A program made the position numbers and the translations under genes. From Desulfobacterales bacterium (GTDB taxonomy: Bacteria > Desulfobacterota > Desulfobacteria > Desulfobacterales > Desulfosalsimonadaceae): DNA of 55,220 nt. Under the pieces are notes generated by a model. It worked only from the letters and a program-made list of their open reading frames with translations. It did not search any database and was not told the DNA's origin. Every line of letters starts with the position of its first letter. Position 1 is the first letter of the stretch. The stretch covers positions 1 to 55,220 of the forward strand of contig JAGXKN010000023.1 of the NCBI GenBank assembly GCA_018335195.1, read 5' to 3'. Below are positions 23,857-32,349 of the stretch, one piece after another.

Positions 23857-25293
23857 ATGAAAATCAAGGAAATCGTCCAGACCACCCCGAATTTCCAGGT
23901 ATTGTCCGAAGACGAGATCGAGCGCATTTATTTTGACGCACTCGGCGTCATTGAAAGCGAGGGCGCCCGGGTAAAAAGCCGGCAGGCCCTGGAGCTGTTT
24001 GAAAACAGCCAGGCAGTGGTCGCCGAAGGCGACCTGGTGCGCATCCCCGCGGTTCTCGTGGAACGCGCCCTGCGCGGGCATCCCGGAAAGATCGCCCTGA
24101 TCGGCAGAACCCGGAAATGGTACGTCCGGTTGCAGAAGGATGAACTCTCCTTCGGTGCCGGTCCGGTGTATCCCCTGGCACCCGCAGGCGATGAACCCGC
24201 AGGGGGGCAGTCCGTTTATGAGCAGGTCTACAATACAGCCCGGCTGGTGGATGGCCTCCCCAATTTTGATTTTATTGCCGGGCCGCTGAACCGGTCATCT
24301 GAAAATGCCGCATCCTGGGATCTTTCTCATGTAATTGCCATGCTGCAGGGCACGAAAAAGCCCCTGCTGCTGAGCAGCGCGGATGCAGATGAATTGCACT
24401 GTTTATGGCAGATGGGTTCCCGGGTCTGCGGCGGGGCGGAGGAACTGCGCCTGGGCCCGCTTTTTGCCGAGTACTTGGAGATCGACTCTCCCCTGACCCT
24501 GTCTGCCACGGCAGCGGAAAAGCTTCTGTTCTGCGCGGAAAAGCAGATCCCCTGTGTCTGCGCTTCCCGCGTGATTTCCGGGATGACAGCCCCCGCAACC
24601 ATTGCCGGGATGCTGGTGCAGACCCTTGCCGAGACCATGCTGGTGTCCGCGCTGTCCTTTCTGCAGAAACCAGGCATGCCGCTGATCCGGGGCGGGGTCA
24701 CGAGCGTGCCGCACCCTTCGGGTCAAGGATGCTGCTTTGGCGCCCCGGAAATGTCTTTGAGCGAGGCCGCCAACACGGATATTTCCAAGTGGCTGGGCCT
24801 GGGCATGCTGTATCCGGCGGGTATCACGGATGCCGGCAGCCTCGGCCAGGATGCGGGATCGGATCTGACGGCGGGTTTGTTTTACGGCTTTTTATCCGGA
24901 GCAGACATGATTTACGGTTCCGGGCTGATCAACAGCGGGCAGACCGCCTCCCTGGATGCCATGGTCATGTGCAACGAGATCATCGAGATGATCAAGCATA
25001 TCGGAAATGGCATCAGCACGGGCGAAGAGTACCTGGCCATTGACCTGATCGAATCGGTGGGGCCCGGGGGTGAATACCTGAGCCAGGATCATACATATGC
25101 GCACTGGCAGAACTGGTTCCGGCCGATTCTGGGCAGCCGGAGCACGTATGACAACTGGTCGGCTGCCGGGAAAAAAACCATGAAAGACCGGGCCGCAGAA
25201 GAACGCCAAAAAATCCTGGACGAACACGAGCGGGCGCCCATGGAAGAGGAAGTGGTCAACGATCTGCACGCCCTGGCTGCAGGCAAGGCTTAG
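23857..25293 (+). CDS. MttB-family (trimethylamine/quaternary-amine) methyltransferase, non-pyrrolysine, paralogue 1
   Basis: 478 residues from ATG 23857, chosen for the GGGAGGA just before it rather than the in-frame start at 23725. TIM-barrel MttB superfamily: YFDALGVIESEGARVKSRQALELFEN, SFGAGPVYPLAP, ISGMTAPATIAGMLVQTLAETMLVSAL, YPAGITDAGSLGQDAGSDLTAG. There is no internal UAG, so it is of the MtgB-like, pyrrolysine-free type; known members demethylate glycine betaine, proline betaine, carnitine and similar substrates with a corrinoid protein. No corrinoid protein or methylcobamide:THF methyltransferase gene is within the window. The stop is TAG and stands in frame with the next gene four codons on. 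Confidence 0.9.
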   Translation: MKIKEIVQTTPNFQVLSEDEIERIYFDALGVIESEGARVKSRQALELFENSQAVVAEGDLVRIPAVLVERALRGHPGKIALIGRTRKWYVRLQKDELSFGAGPVYPLAPAGDEPAGGQSVYEQVYNTARLVDGLPNFDFIAGPLNRSSENAASWDLSHVIAMLQGTKKPLLLSSADADELHCLWQMGSRVCGGAEELRLGPLFAEYLEIDSPLTLSATAAEKLLFCAEKQIPCVCASRVISGMTAPATIAGMLVQTLAETMLVSALSFLQKPGMPLIRGGVTSVPHPSGQGCCFGAPEMSLSEAANTDISKWLGLGMLYPAGITDAGSLGQDAGSDLTAGLFYGFLSGADMIYGSGLINSGQTASLDAMVMCNEIIEMIKHIGNGISTGEEYLAIDLIESVGPGGEYLSQDHTYAHWQNWFRPILGSRSTYDNWSAAGKKTMKDRAAEERQKILDEHERAPMEEEVVNDLHALAAGKA

Positions 25294-25305
25294 CGGGAGG
25301 TCTTC

Positions 25306-26775
25306 ATGAGCATCCGAACCAATCTGACCGAAAACCAGCACATCCGGTTTTCGTTTCTCTCAGACGGCCAGAAGCGCTTGATATTCAACGAGGTTCTGCG
25401 GATCCTGCAGCATACCGGCGTGGATGTCAAACACGAGCAGGCCTGCCGGCTGCTGGCTGAAGCCGGCTGTCGGGTTCGCGGCCGGCGGGTGTATATGCCC
25501 TCGCACGTGGTCAACAAGTCGTTGCGCACGCTGCCCCCGGTTTCCACGATTTACAACTGGCAGGGGGATGTGGCCCTGCGCATCGAAAACGGGCACACCT
25601 ACTTCGGCCCCGGGCCCACCTGCCCCGGTTTTATCGACCCGTTTACTTTCGAGCGCCGCCGCTACACCCGCAGTGATGCGGCCATGGTGGCCCGCCTGTG
25701 CGATGCCCTGCCCGGTATCGGATTCGTGATGTCCCTGGGCCTGGTCAGTGACGCGCCCAATGGCCTGGAAGGACTTTACGAGTTTTCCGAGATGATCCAG
25801 AATTCCGCCAAGCCGCCCATTGCCTGGGCCTCTTCCGGGAAGCAGTGCCGGGACATCCACGAAATCGGCATTGCCATGGCGGGCGGACCGGAGACCTTCT
25901 GCCAGAAGCCGAACTACATGTTTTACAATGAACCCATATCTCCGCTGCTCTCGGACTTTAACGCCATTGACAAGGTGATGTACTGCGCGGAAAACAACAT
26001 CCCCCAGATTTTCGCCCCTGCCAGCAGCGGCGGCGGGACCGTGCCGGCCACCCATGCCGCCCACATTGCCGTGACCCTGGCAGAATCGCTGATCGGCGTG
26101 GTCATTTCCCAGGCTGTCAATCCCGGGGCCACCATCATTATCGGCGGTACCCAGTCCATCCTGGACATGCGCGAAGCGGTTTTTGCCTATGGCGCGCCCG
26201 AGCTTTCCAGCCTGGAGGCCGGCCTTACGGAGATGGGCGAATACCTCGGACTTCCGGTTTTTTCCGCGGGGGGATGCAGCGATGCCAAGGCAATGGATGC
26301 CCAGGCCGCGGTGGAGGCCACGCTTTCACTTCATTCGGCCATGTTAAGCGGCCCCAGCCTGGTGCATGACATCGGATTTCTGGAATCCGGGATGTGCGGT
26401 TCGGTTTTCCAGCTGGTGCTGGCAGACGAGGTTATCGCAAAAGGCGAATATATCGCCAGGGGGGTGCTGGTCAACAGAAAGACCCTGGCCAGAAGGGAGA
26501 TCCAGGCCGCCTGCCCGGGCGGCGACTACCGCAATGTTGAACAAACAAAGCAGAAAAGAGCCGAGTACGGATTTTCCCGGCCCTTTGGCGACGAACAATG
26601 GCCGGATTACTATGCCGCCCACGCACTCAATGACATCCCGGAGCGCATCGTGGAGCGCACGCAGCGGCTTGTCAAACAGCACAAGGGCCCGGCCAAAAAG
26701 ATCTCCGAGGACGTGCGCGGGCAGATCCGGCAGATCCTGGAGACAGCCGCAGCCCGGGCCGCTGCTTCTTCCTAG
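25306..26775 (+). CDS. MttB-family methyltransferase, non-pyrrolysine, paralogue 2
   Basis: 489 residues. MttB superfamily: EVLRILQHTGVDVKHEQACRLLAEAG, YFGPGPTCPGFIDPFTFERRRY, PASSGGGTVPATHAAHIAVTLAESLIGVV, SAGGCSDAKAMDAQAAVEATLSLHSAMLSG, which covers the place where pyrrolysine lies in true MttB; here it is an ordinary residue. Begins 12 nt after paralogue 1 with GGGAGG before ATG, so the two are one operon. The paralogues are only distantly similar by eye; two substrates or a heteromer are possible. Substrate unknown. Confidence 0.9.
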   Translation: MSIRTNLTENQHIRFSFLSDGQKRLIFNEVLRILQHTGVDVKHEQACRLLAEAGCRVRGRRVYMPSHVVNKSLRTLPPVSTIYNWQGDVALRIENGHTYFGPGPTCPGFIDPFTFERRRYTRSDAAMVARLCDALPGIGFVMSLGLVSDAPNGLEGLYEFSEMIQNSAKPPIAWASSGKQCRDIHEIGIAMAGGPETFCQKPNYMFYNEPISPLLSDFNAIDKVMYCAENNIPQIFAPASSGGGTVPATHAAHIAVTLAESLIGVVISQAVNPGATIIIGGTQSILDMREAVFAYGAPELSSLEAGLTEMGEYLGLPVFSAGGCSDAKAMDAQAAVEATLSLHSAMLSGPSLVHDIGFLESGMCGSVFQLVLADEVIAKGEYIARGVLVNRKTLARREIQAACPGGDYRNVEQTKQKRAEYGFSRPFGDEQWPDYYAAHALNDIPERIVERTQRLVKQHKGPAKKISEDVRGQIRQILETAAARAAASS

Positions 26776-26807
26776 CGGCAATTCACAAAAACTTGAAAGT
26801 ATTTGAT

Positions 26808-27422
26808 TTATCCGGTTTGGCTGCCGGGTTCATGTTTATGCCACCGCCGGAGAAATTCCCTTTGAATCGGTGTTTCCGGTGAAACCCGGTGCCTTTCCGG
26901 ATCCCGAACCCGCAGGCCGGCGATTTTGTCCAGGACATTTTCCCCGCGGGCCAGCCCGTGCCGGATCAGAAAGCATCCCACCACCGTGCCGGTTCTGCCG
27001 ATGCCGCCCCAGCAGTGCACATACACCGGAATCCGGTTTTCAATCTGCTCATCAATAAAATCCAGGATTTCAGCCATTGTTTCCGGCGTTGGATACCGCC
27101 GGTCAACAACCGGAAACCGCCGCACCCCGACTTCCACACCCTTTTTTCCTGCCAGCTCCGCCAGCATTTCTTCATAGGAATCAAACAGCAGTCCGTCATG
27201 ATCGGTCTCATGGGCCTCCATCAGATTGATGATCTGCCTGATCCCGACATCAATCAGCCCGCCGAGCTTCTGCCTTGCCGCATTCGGCTCCGGGGCCCCG
27301 GGATACTCCCCTGCCAGCAACAGCCCGGGTATGACCCAGTAGGAACGGGGGTAGGGGACGGGAGAATTGTCTTTAATAGGAGATGTGTTTTTCGAGCTGG
27401 ACATGCTATGATTGCCGTGCAT
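26808..27422 (-). CDS. Dual-specificity/tyrosine phosphatase-like protein
   Basis: 204 residues. Catalytic loop HCWGGIGRTG (136-145, Cys137 and Arg143 of Cx5R) with an upstream Asp107 (VVDRRY) that can act as general acid. It belongs to the small cyclin-dependent-kinase-inhibitor-3/DSP-like family with no signal peptide, so it is cytoplasmic. Substrate could be a phosphoprotein, phosphoinositide-like lipid or RNA end; not decidable. Its 5' end overlaps the preceding small gene by 17 nt. An in-frame ATG at 27404, one base after that gene's TAG, is an equally good start. Confidence 0.87.
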   Translation of the reverse strand: MHGNHSMSSSKNTSPIKDNSPVPYPRSYWVIPGLLLAGEYPGAPEPNAARQKLGGLIDVGIRQIINLMEAHETDHDGLLFDSYEEMLAELAGKKGVEVGVRRFPVVDRRYPTPETMAEILDFIDEQIENRIPVYVHCWGGIGRTGTVVGCFLIRHGLARGENVLDKIAGLRVRDPERHRVSPETPIQREFLRRWHKHEPGSQTG

Positions 27423-27696
27423 ATCCCTTAAAAACTTCGCGGATATGCCAGTTCACAAACGCAGCTACCGGATAATACCAAGTACGCTGGGGCGTTTGTA
27501 TGGGTTTGCCGTGAAAGGCTATGAGCCATTCCTTGAATCCGGCGGTGTCGTGGGCCAGCTCTGAAACCTGGATGATGCGATCGTCTGTCAGGGTAAATCC
27601 GCACCGGACGTTGTTTTCAAGCAGTTCAGTCCGGCCCGGGCTGGATCCGGGTCTGCGGTTTTGCAGGTTTATGGTGGTAAAAGTGGCAGGAGGCAT
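27406..27696 (-). CDS. Small protein of unknown function between NMO and phosphatase genes
   Basis: 96 residues from ATG 27696, which lies 13 nt after the nitronate monooxygenase stop. An earlier in-frame start would overlap that gene. I do not recognise a family. It has a mixed alpha/beta look: ENNVRCGFTLTDDRIIQVSELAHD (beta-rich, D/R rich) then FKEWLIAFHGKPIQTPQRTWYYPVAAFVNWHIREVF. Three same-strand genes, monooxygenase-like, this one and the phosphatase, are tightly packed, suggesting one transcript. Confidence 0.65.
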   Translation of the reverse strand: MPPATFTTINLQNRRPGSSPGRTELLENNVRCGFTLTDDRIIQVSELAHDTAGFKEWLIAFHGKPIQTPQRTWYYPVAAFVNWHIREVFKGYARQS

Positions 27697-27709
27697 CGGA
27701 TACGGTTTC

Positions 27710-28720
27710 TCACGGGCTTCCGGTAAACTGCCGGGCCCGGGATTCGAGTTCGGCAAAGCGGTTTTCCAGGTCAGCGATCACGGCGCGCAGCAGCTCTCCA
27801 GCCGGGGGCGTGTCATTGATGAGCCCGGCAATCTGGCCGCAGCAGATTTCCGCGTCCTGTGCCCGGCCGAGGTGCTGGGCGTGGTACTGGCCGTGTTCGT
27901 CCAGGTATTTGCCGAGATCCTCGAGGGTGGCGCCGGACTTGCGCATTTCCCGGAATTGTTCCGCAAACGTGTTGTTCAGATCCCGGGCGATCATGAACTG
28001 CTTGTCAAGCGAGATCGTGCAGGCGTCTTTGGCGGTGACAATCGCCTGCTTGACGTTGTCGTGGCTTTCAGACTCCTGTGTGGCCATGAAGCGCGAGCCC
28101 ATGTAAATACCGTCTGCACCCAGGGCCAGGGCGGCCAGCACGCCCCGGGCATCCCCGATTCCGCCGCCGGTGACCACGGGAATGTCCACGGCGTCCGCCA
28201 CCATGGGGGTGAGCACGAATGTGGTGAGCTCGGTAAATCCCTTGTGCCCGCCGGCCTCGTAGCCTTCGCAGATCACCGCGTCCACGCCGGCCTGCTGGGC
28301 TTTCTGCGCGTGGCGGGCCGTGGAGATGGCGTGGAGCACTTTGATGCCGGCGTTTTTCAGTGTCTCGGTGTAAGTGTCGGGCCGGCCCACGGACACGATG
28401 GCGGCCGGGACCTTTTCTTCTGTCAGCACGTCCACGATTTTTTGGGAATATTTCAGGTCCTCGCCGAATCCCACCACCACGTTGACGGCAAAGGGTTTTG
28501 CAGTCCGGGACCGGACCTTTTGGATCTGCTCGCGCATGCGCTCTGCGGTTTTTTCTGCGTCCGGCTCGATGCTGTCCGCCCCGGAATTGGGGCCGAGGGT
28601 GCCCATGCCGCCGGCCTCGGAGACCGCGGCGGCCAGGGCCGCGCCGCTGACCCAGTTCATGGGGGCCTGGATAACGGGATAACGGATGCCGAGCAGGCTG
28701 CAGATGCGGTTTTGCGTCAT
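27710..28720 (-). CDS. Nitronate monooxygenase / FabK-like FMN oxidoreductase
   Basis: 336 residues from ATG 28720 (GGAGGA, 7 nt); the frame upstream of it is non-coding in character. TIM-barrel NMO/2-nitropropane dioxygenase features: GIRYPVIQAPMNWVSGAALAAAVSEAGGMGTLG, CEGYEAGGHKG, PVVTGGGIGDARGVLAALALGADGIYMGSRF. Such FMN enzymes oxidise nitronates or reduce enoyl thioesters. In an anaerobe, an enoyl reductase-type or related role is as likely as nitronate oxidation. First gene of the three-gene leftward unit. Confidence 0.88.
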   Translation of the reverse strand: MTQNRICSLLGIRYPVIQAPMNWVSGAALAAAVSEAGGMGTLGPNSGADSIEPDAEKTAERMREQIQKVRSRTAKPFAVNVVVGFGEDLKYSQKIVDVLTEEKVPAAIVSVGRPDTYTETLKNAGIKVLHAISTARHAQKAQQAGVDAVICEGYEAGGHKGFTELTTFVLTPMVADAVDIPVVTGGGIGDARGVLAALALGADGIYMGSRFMATQESESHDNVKQAIVTAKDACTISLDKQFMIARDLNNTFAEQFREMRKSGATLEDLGKYLDEHGQYHAQHLGRAQDAEICCGQIAGLINDTPPAGELLRAVIADLENRFAELESRARQFTGSP

Positions 28721-28916
28721 TTTTCTGTCCTCCGTGTGTTGGCGGTTTATCAGAATTTCCAGATTATAGAATAAGCATAACAAAATAAAAAGAAAAAGGA
28801 TCGTGCAGGTTGAAACCGGGGCGTAATATCGGGGGTGTCTGTTCCCGGTGTGCCTGTTTTCCATGACATCAACCAAGTCCGTGTTTATTTTAAATATAAA
28901 CCAAAAGGAGGTGAAC

Positions 28917-29600
28917 ATGACACACGCGCGTTTGCGGGCGACATTTTTGAACGCGGCAGGCTTGGGATTGGTGTTGCTGGCCGGACTGCTGGCGGCATCG
29001 TTTCTTCTTGCCGCTCCGGTGCAGGCCGCGGGAGAGTCCGAGGTGGCGGTAATGCCGTTTGTTAAGGGAAGAGATCCCCAGGATCCGGGCAGATCGCTGA
29101 CCTGCCCGTTCGGCCGGCTGTGTTACGAGCAGGATGAGCTAAAAGGAGATGCGGACCGTATTTTGACGCGTATGGTCCGTCAAAAGCTGGTCCAGCGGCT
29201 GGAACACCGGGTGGTTCAGGCCGGGGTGGTAAAGGAGGCTTATCATGCCGGGCGTTTTGCATCCGCAGAGGAAAAAACCCCGATGGAAGCCGCACTGGGG
29301 CTTGGAAAAGCGCTTGATGTCGACTATGTGCTGGTGGGCAACGTGTGGCGTTTTGATGAGCGCGTGGGCAAGTCCTACGGCGTGGAAGATCCGGCATCCG
29401 TGGCTTTCAGCCTCCACCTGGTGGACATTGAAAACCGGAGAACGGTATGGCGGAAAGTGTTTAACGAGACCCAGCAGTCTCTGTCTGAAAACCTGCTGAA
29501 AGCCCGGGAATTTTTCAAACGCGGCGCAAAATGGCTGACCGCGGAGGAACTGGCGGAATACGGAGTAGCGGATATGATGAAAAGTTTTCCCGTCAATTGA
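28917..29600 (+). CDS. Exported protein of unknown function with CsgG/TolB-N-like fold pattern
   Basis: 227 residues from ATG 28917, preceded by a near-perfect Shine-Dalgarno (AAAGGAGGTGA). The hydrophobic N-terminus (GLGLVLLAGLLAASFLL, cut near APVQA-A) is a Sec signal. The mature part begins EVAVMPFVKG, contains a CPFGRLCYEQDEL Cys pair, RILTRMVRQKLVQRL and DVDYVLVGNVWRFDERVG...FSLHLVDIENRRTVWRKVF, the layout of periplasmic CsgG/LpoB/TolB-N-like subunits: a VAVMPF strand, a helix and a YVLVG strand. Function unknown. Its 3' end overlaps the convergent yhhN gene by 8 nt. Divergent from the NMO operon. Confidence 0.75.
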   Translation: MTHARLRATFLNAAGLGLVLLAGLLAASFLLAAPVQAAGESEVAVMPFVKGRDPQDPGRSLTCPFGRLCYEQDELKGDADRILTRMVRQKLVQRLEHRVVQAGVVKEAYHAGRFASAEEKTPMEAALGLGKALDVDYVLVGNVWRFDERVGKSYGVEDPASVAFSLHLVDIENRRTVWRKVFNETQQSLSENLLKAREFFKRGAKWLTAEELAEYGVADMMKSFPVN

Positions 29601-30270
29601 TCGCCCGGGCGGCGGGCAGTGGCCATATGCGTCTGGCTGCGGCGATGATGAGGTACTGGGCCAGAAAGTAAAGCGTGATGTTGATCAGGCGGCCCGCGGG
29701 AATGGCGATCAGAAACTTGTTGACCGCCAGGACCAGGTCGGATGCGATAAAGATAAGCGCGCCCGAAAATAGCAGGCGGTCGGGTGCGGGCACCAGCAGG
29801 GCGCCGATGCTCATGATGACGATAACCGCGATGTAGGCCACCACCGGGCCGTAGAGCTCGGGCGCGATATCGGAAAAAAGCCACATCAGGACGCCGGCGA
29901 GAAATATGAGCCCGGCGATGATGAGCTTTTCGGTATCATCCGGGCGCGCGGCGCTGCGGAAAAACAGCACGGTGTAAAACAGGTGGCCCGCCAGGAAAGC
30001 CGCCAGCCCGAGGACAAAGAGGTTTTGCGAAGGCATATCGAGCAGGACGTCCCCGCACACCGAACCCAGCAGAGCGCCGGCCAGGCAGATCCGGGAAAAT
30101 CCGCTCATTTCGGTAATCACCAGGACCAGCAGCGTGGCCACGGGGATGGCCTTGAATACCGTGCGGCCGATGCCGGTGATGTCCATTGCCAGCAGCACCA
30201 TGAATACAATTGCGGCGGCTACAAAAACCAGGGTGTATGGTGCGGGGACGGGTTTTTTCACGGGATTCAT
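29593..30270 (-). CDS. YhhN/TMEM86-family membrane protein (lysoplasmalogenase-like)
   Basis: 225 residues with seven or eight transmembrane helices. TMEM86/YhhN signatures: LLGSVCGDVLLDM, FLAGHLFYTVLFF, LFSGALIFIASDLVLAVNKF. Mammalian TMEM86B hydrolyses lysoplasmalogens; bacterial roles are less clear, although some anaerobes do make plasmalogens. Ribosome site AAAGGAG. Downstream of the MaoC-like gene by 47 nt on the same strand. Confidence 0.88.
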   Translation of the reverse strand: MNPVKKPVPAPYTLVFVAAAIVFMVLLAMDITGIGRTVFKAIPVATLLVLVITEMSGFSRICLAGALLGSVCGDVLLDMPSQNLFVLGLAAFLAGHLFYTVLFFRSAARPDDTEKLIIAGLIFLAGVLMWLFSDIAPELYGPVVAYIAVIVIMSIGALLVPAPDRLLFSGALIFIASDLVLAVNKFLIAIPAGRLINITLYFLAQYLIIAAARRIWPLPAARAIN

Positions 30271-30317
30271 GGTTTACTCCTTTACGCGGGTGTGGGGCAT
30301 CCTTCGGCACGCGGGGT

Positions 30318-31199
30318 TTAAGTGCTCAGCTCGACGAAACCGTCGCTTACGGCCTTTTTGCCGTTTTCGTTTTTCACGTCAAAGCGGATCCGTCCCGGAC
30401 CGGAAGTCTCATCCGGGCTGCGGGCTTCGATGGAAATGGAACTGCCCGGCCGCACCATGTCGGTAAACCGGCAGGCAATGGTGCGGATCCGCTCGGGATC
30501 GCCACGGGCAAAGTCATTGGTGATTTCCCGGACCGCCAGGGCCAGGGTGGCCGTACCTTGAACGATGATGCCGGGCAGGCCCACGCTGCGGGCAAATTTC
30601 ACGGACGTGTGAATCGGGAAATAAATATTGCTGCAGCCGTCGTAAATATACGTGAAAAGCGGATCAATCTCGATTCGGCGCTGCCAGTCAGCAGGTTCCG
30701 GGTTTTTTTTGTGGCGAAGAATTTCGGGCACTTCGCTTCTGCCGGCGCCCTCGCCGTCGCATTCCACGCCCCGGAAAAGCGCCCCGATATGTTCAATGAA
30801 AACGCACCGGCCGGATTCATCCGCGGCGTCAAACCGGAGAATGACGTGGGTGCCGGTCCAGTGCCGCAGGACGGCTGCGATTTTTCCGCGGATGACAAGC
30901 TTTGCGCCCGGCATGATCGGCCGGCAGAACTCGATGTGTTCGGTGTAGTGCACCATGGTGGGGATGATTTCTGCCGGAAAGTCGTCTGCTTCGATATAAT
31001 CCGAGAGATTTTCCGAGACCGGCCAGGTCAGGGCCACGGAAAACATGGGCGGCGCAATTATGTCGCCTTCCCGTTCATCGTTAAAATATACCTCGTTACT
31101 GTCCGAGATGGCTGCGGCATAATTCATGGAATCGCGCCAGCTCACTTTTGTGGTGTATTCTCGCAGGCGTGTGCCGGCAAATTGCGGGCTTAATCTCAT
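30318..31199 (-). CDS. Double-hotdog MaoC-like protein with atypical active site
   Basis: 293 residues in two hotdog halves: an N-terminal FAS1/HsdR-like half (1-140, SWRDSMNYAAAISDSNEVYF, PMFSVALTWP) and a C-terminal MaoC half (DPLFTYIYDGCSNIYFPIHTS, GLPGIIVQGTATLALAV). In (R)-enoyl-CoA hydratases the dyad is D-x-x-P-x-H type. Here the His of FPIH is kept, but the Asp five residues before it is replaced (Ile) and the region reads CSNIYF. It may still bind acyl thioesters or belong to a CSN-type acyl dehydratase subfamily; catalytic hydration is uncertain. Confidence 0.75.
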   Translation of the reverse strand: MRLSPQFAGTRLREYTTKVSWRDSMNYAAAISDSNEVYFNDEREGDIIAPPMFSVALTWPVSENLSDYIEADDFPAEIIPTMVHYTEHIEFCRPIMPGAKLVIRGKIAAVLRHWTGTHVILRFDAADESGRCVFIEHIGALFRGVECDGEGAGRSEVPEILRHKKNPEPADWQRRIEIDPLFTYIYDGCSNIYFPIHTSVKFARSVGLPGIIVQGTATLALAVREITNDFARGDPERIRTIACRFTDMVRPGSSISIEARSPDETSGPGRIRFDVKNENGKKAVSDGFVELST

Positions 31200-31375
31200 G
31201 GGCGGTCCCTGTGGTTGTTTTTGCCTTTATTTTTTATACTATACCCGGCCGGCCATTCACAAGCCCCAAAATGCTAAAAAAAGGAGCCAGGGCGGTTTTC
31301 AGTTGGGTGGACGGCGGGCGGGGAATTTGTTATGTTGGGTGAAAACCTAATTCCGAAATCAAGAAAGGACTCCAT

Positions 31376-32317
31376 ATGCGTGATCCGTCCGGCAGGTCCA
31401 ATCCCGCAAGAGCAATTATCATTGTGGTCGCTGTGGTCATGGTCGCTGTACTGGGTTTTTTCGGCTGGCAGCGCATTATGCAGTGGCATGAAAGCCAGGT
31501 GCAGTCCGCGGTGGAACAGGCCAAAAGGGAAATGGCCGCACAACAGCCGCAGACCGAGGAAGAGGTGCTGGACTGGCTGGAAAAAAATGTGGACCGCCAA
31601 CGGCCCCCCAGCGTATCAGAAGAGCGGATGGTCGAAGTGTTCGGTGAGCCCGTGTTTACCGACAGGGAAACCAAACACGATCAGCTTTCCACGTGCGATC
31701 AACTGGAGCGGCGAATTGCGTCATTTTTTGATTACCTGGACCGGAAAAAGGGCATCGGTGCCGATGAGAAAGGCACATACGAAGTATTTGCCGAAATGAT
31801 GAACGACATCGCAGAAACCCCGCCGCTGGTGTCTGCTGAAATCCGGAAGCTTTCCAGCCTGCTGCGCAACCGGTCCCACTTTTACCGGGTGCTCGGCAAG
31901 GACCGCATCGGGATGCTGGTCTCTGTACTCAGGGCTGAAGATGATGTGCTGGAGCCTGCCATGGCCAATTTCTACAAGTATTACGTCTCCGAGAAATGCT
32001 GCGAGAATCGTCGGCGGGACTGTATTCCCGACAAAACCCTCTACGCGTATGCCGCCTTTTTTCTGGATACGCTCGGGGGACAGAGCTACCTGATGCGCCG
32101 GGATTCGATGGTTCGGACATTGACCCGGTATTATTCCGTGCTGATCCTGGACCGCGCCATTGATCAGGGCATCAATCGCCACGGCCTTAATATCCGCCCC
32201 CATATTGCGAATGTTTTAAACACGGTCCGGGGCCGCAACGATCTGCGTCTCCAGCGGCGCTACATTGCGAAGCTCGAGCAGCTCAGAGCGGATTACGGGG
32301 CGCCGTCCCGGCAGTAA
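31376..32317 (+). CDS. Single-pass membrane-anchored protein of unknown function
   Basis: 313 residues. A short basic cytoplasmic tail, one transmembrane segment (about 13-29, AIIIVVAVVMVAVLGFFG), then a charged, helical periplasmic part with a probable coiled coil (HESQVQSAVEQAKREMAAQQ), a Cys cluster SEKCCENRRRDC that could form disulfides, and a C-terminal helical repeat-like region (TLTRYYSVLILDRAIDQGINRHGLN). No family recognised. Followed 32 nt later by a small Cys-rich protein with strong ribosome site, so the pair may be co-expressed. Confidence 0.7.
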   Translation: MRDPSGRSNPARAIIIVVAVVMVAVLGFFGWQRIMQWHESQVQSAVEQAKREMAAQQPQTEEEVLDWLEKNVDRQRPPSVSEERMVEVFGEPVFTDRETKHDQLSTCDQLERRIASFFDYLDRKKGIGADEKGTYEVFAEMMNDIAETPPLVSAEIRKLSSLLRNRSHFYRVLGKDRIGMLVSVLRAEDDVLEPAMANFYKYYVSEKCCENRRRDCIPDKTLYAYAAFFLDTLGGQSYLMRRDSMVRTLTRYYSVLILDRAIDQGINRHGLNIRPHIANVLNTVRGRNDLRLQRRYIAKLEQLRADYGAPSRQ

Positions 32318-32349
32318 GCCGCTGAAAATATGCAAAGGAGGATTTGCCC

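Noticed and set aside
23857-26775. Pyrrolysine-containing MttB
   Set aside because: Neither gene has an internal TAG at the usual site, each reaches full family length, and TAG is a common normal stop in this window.
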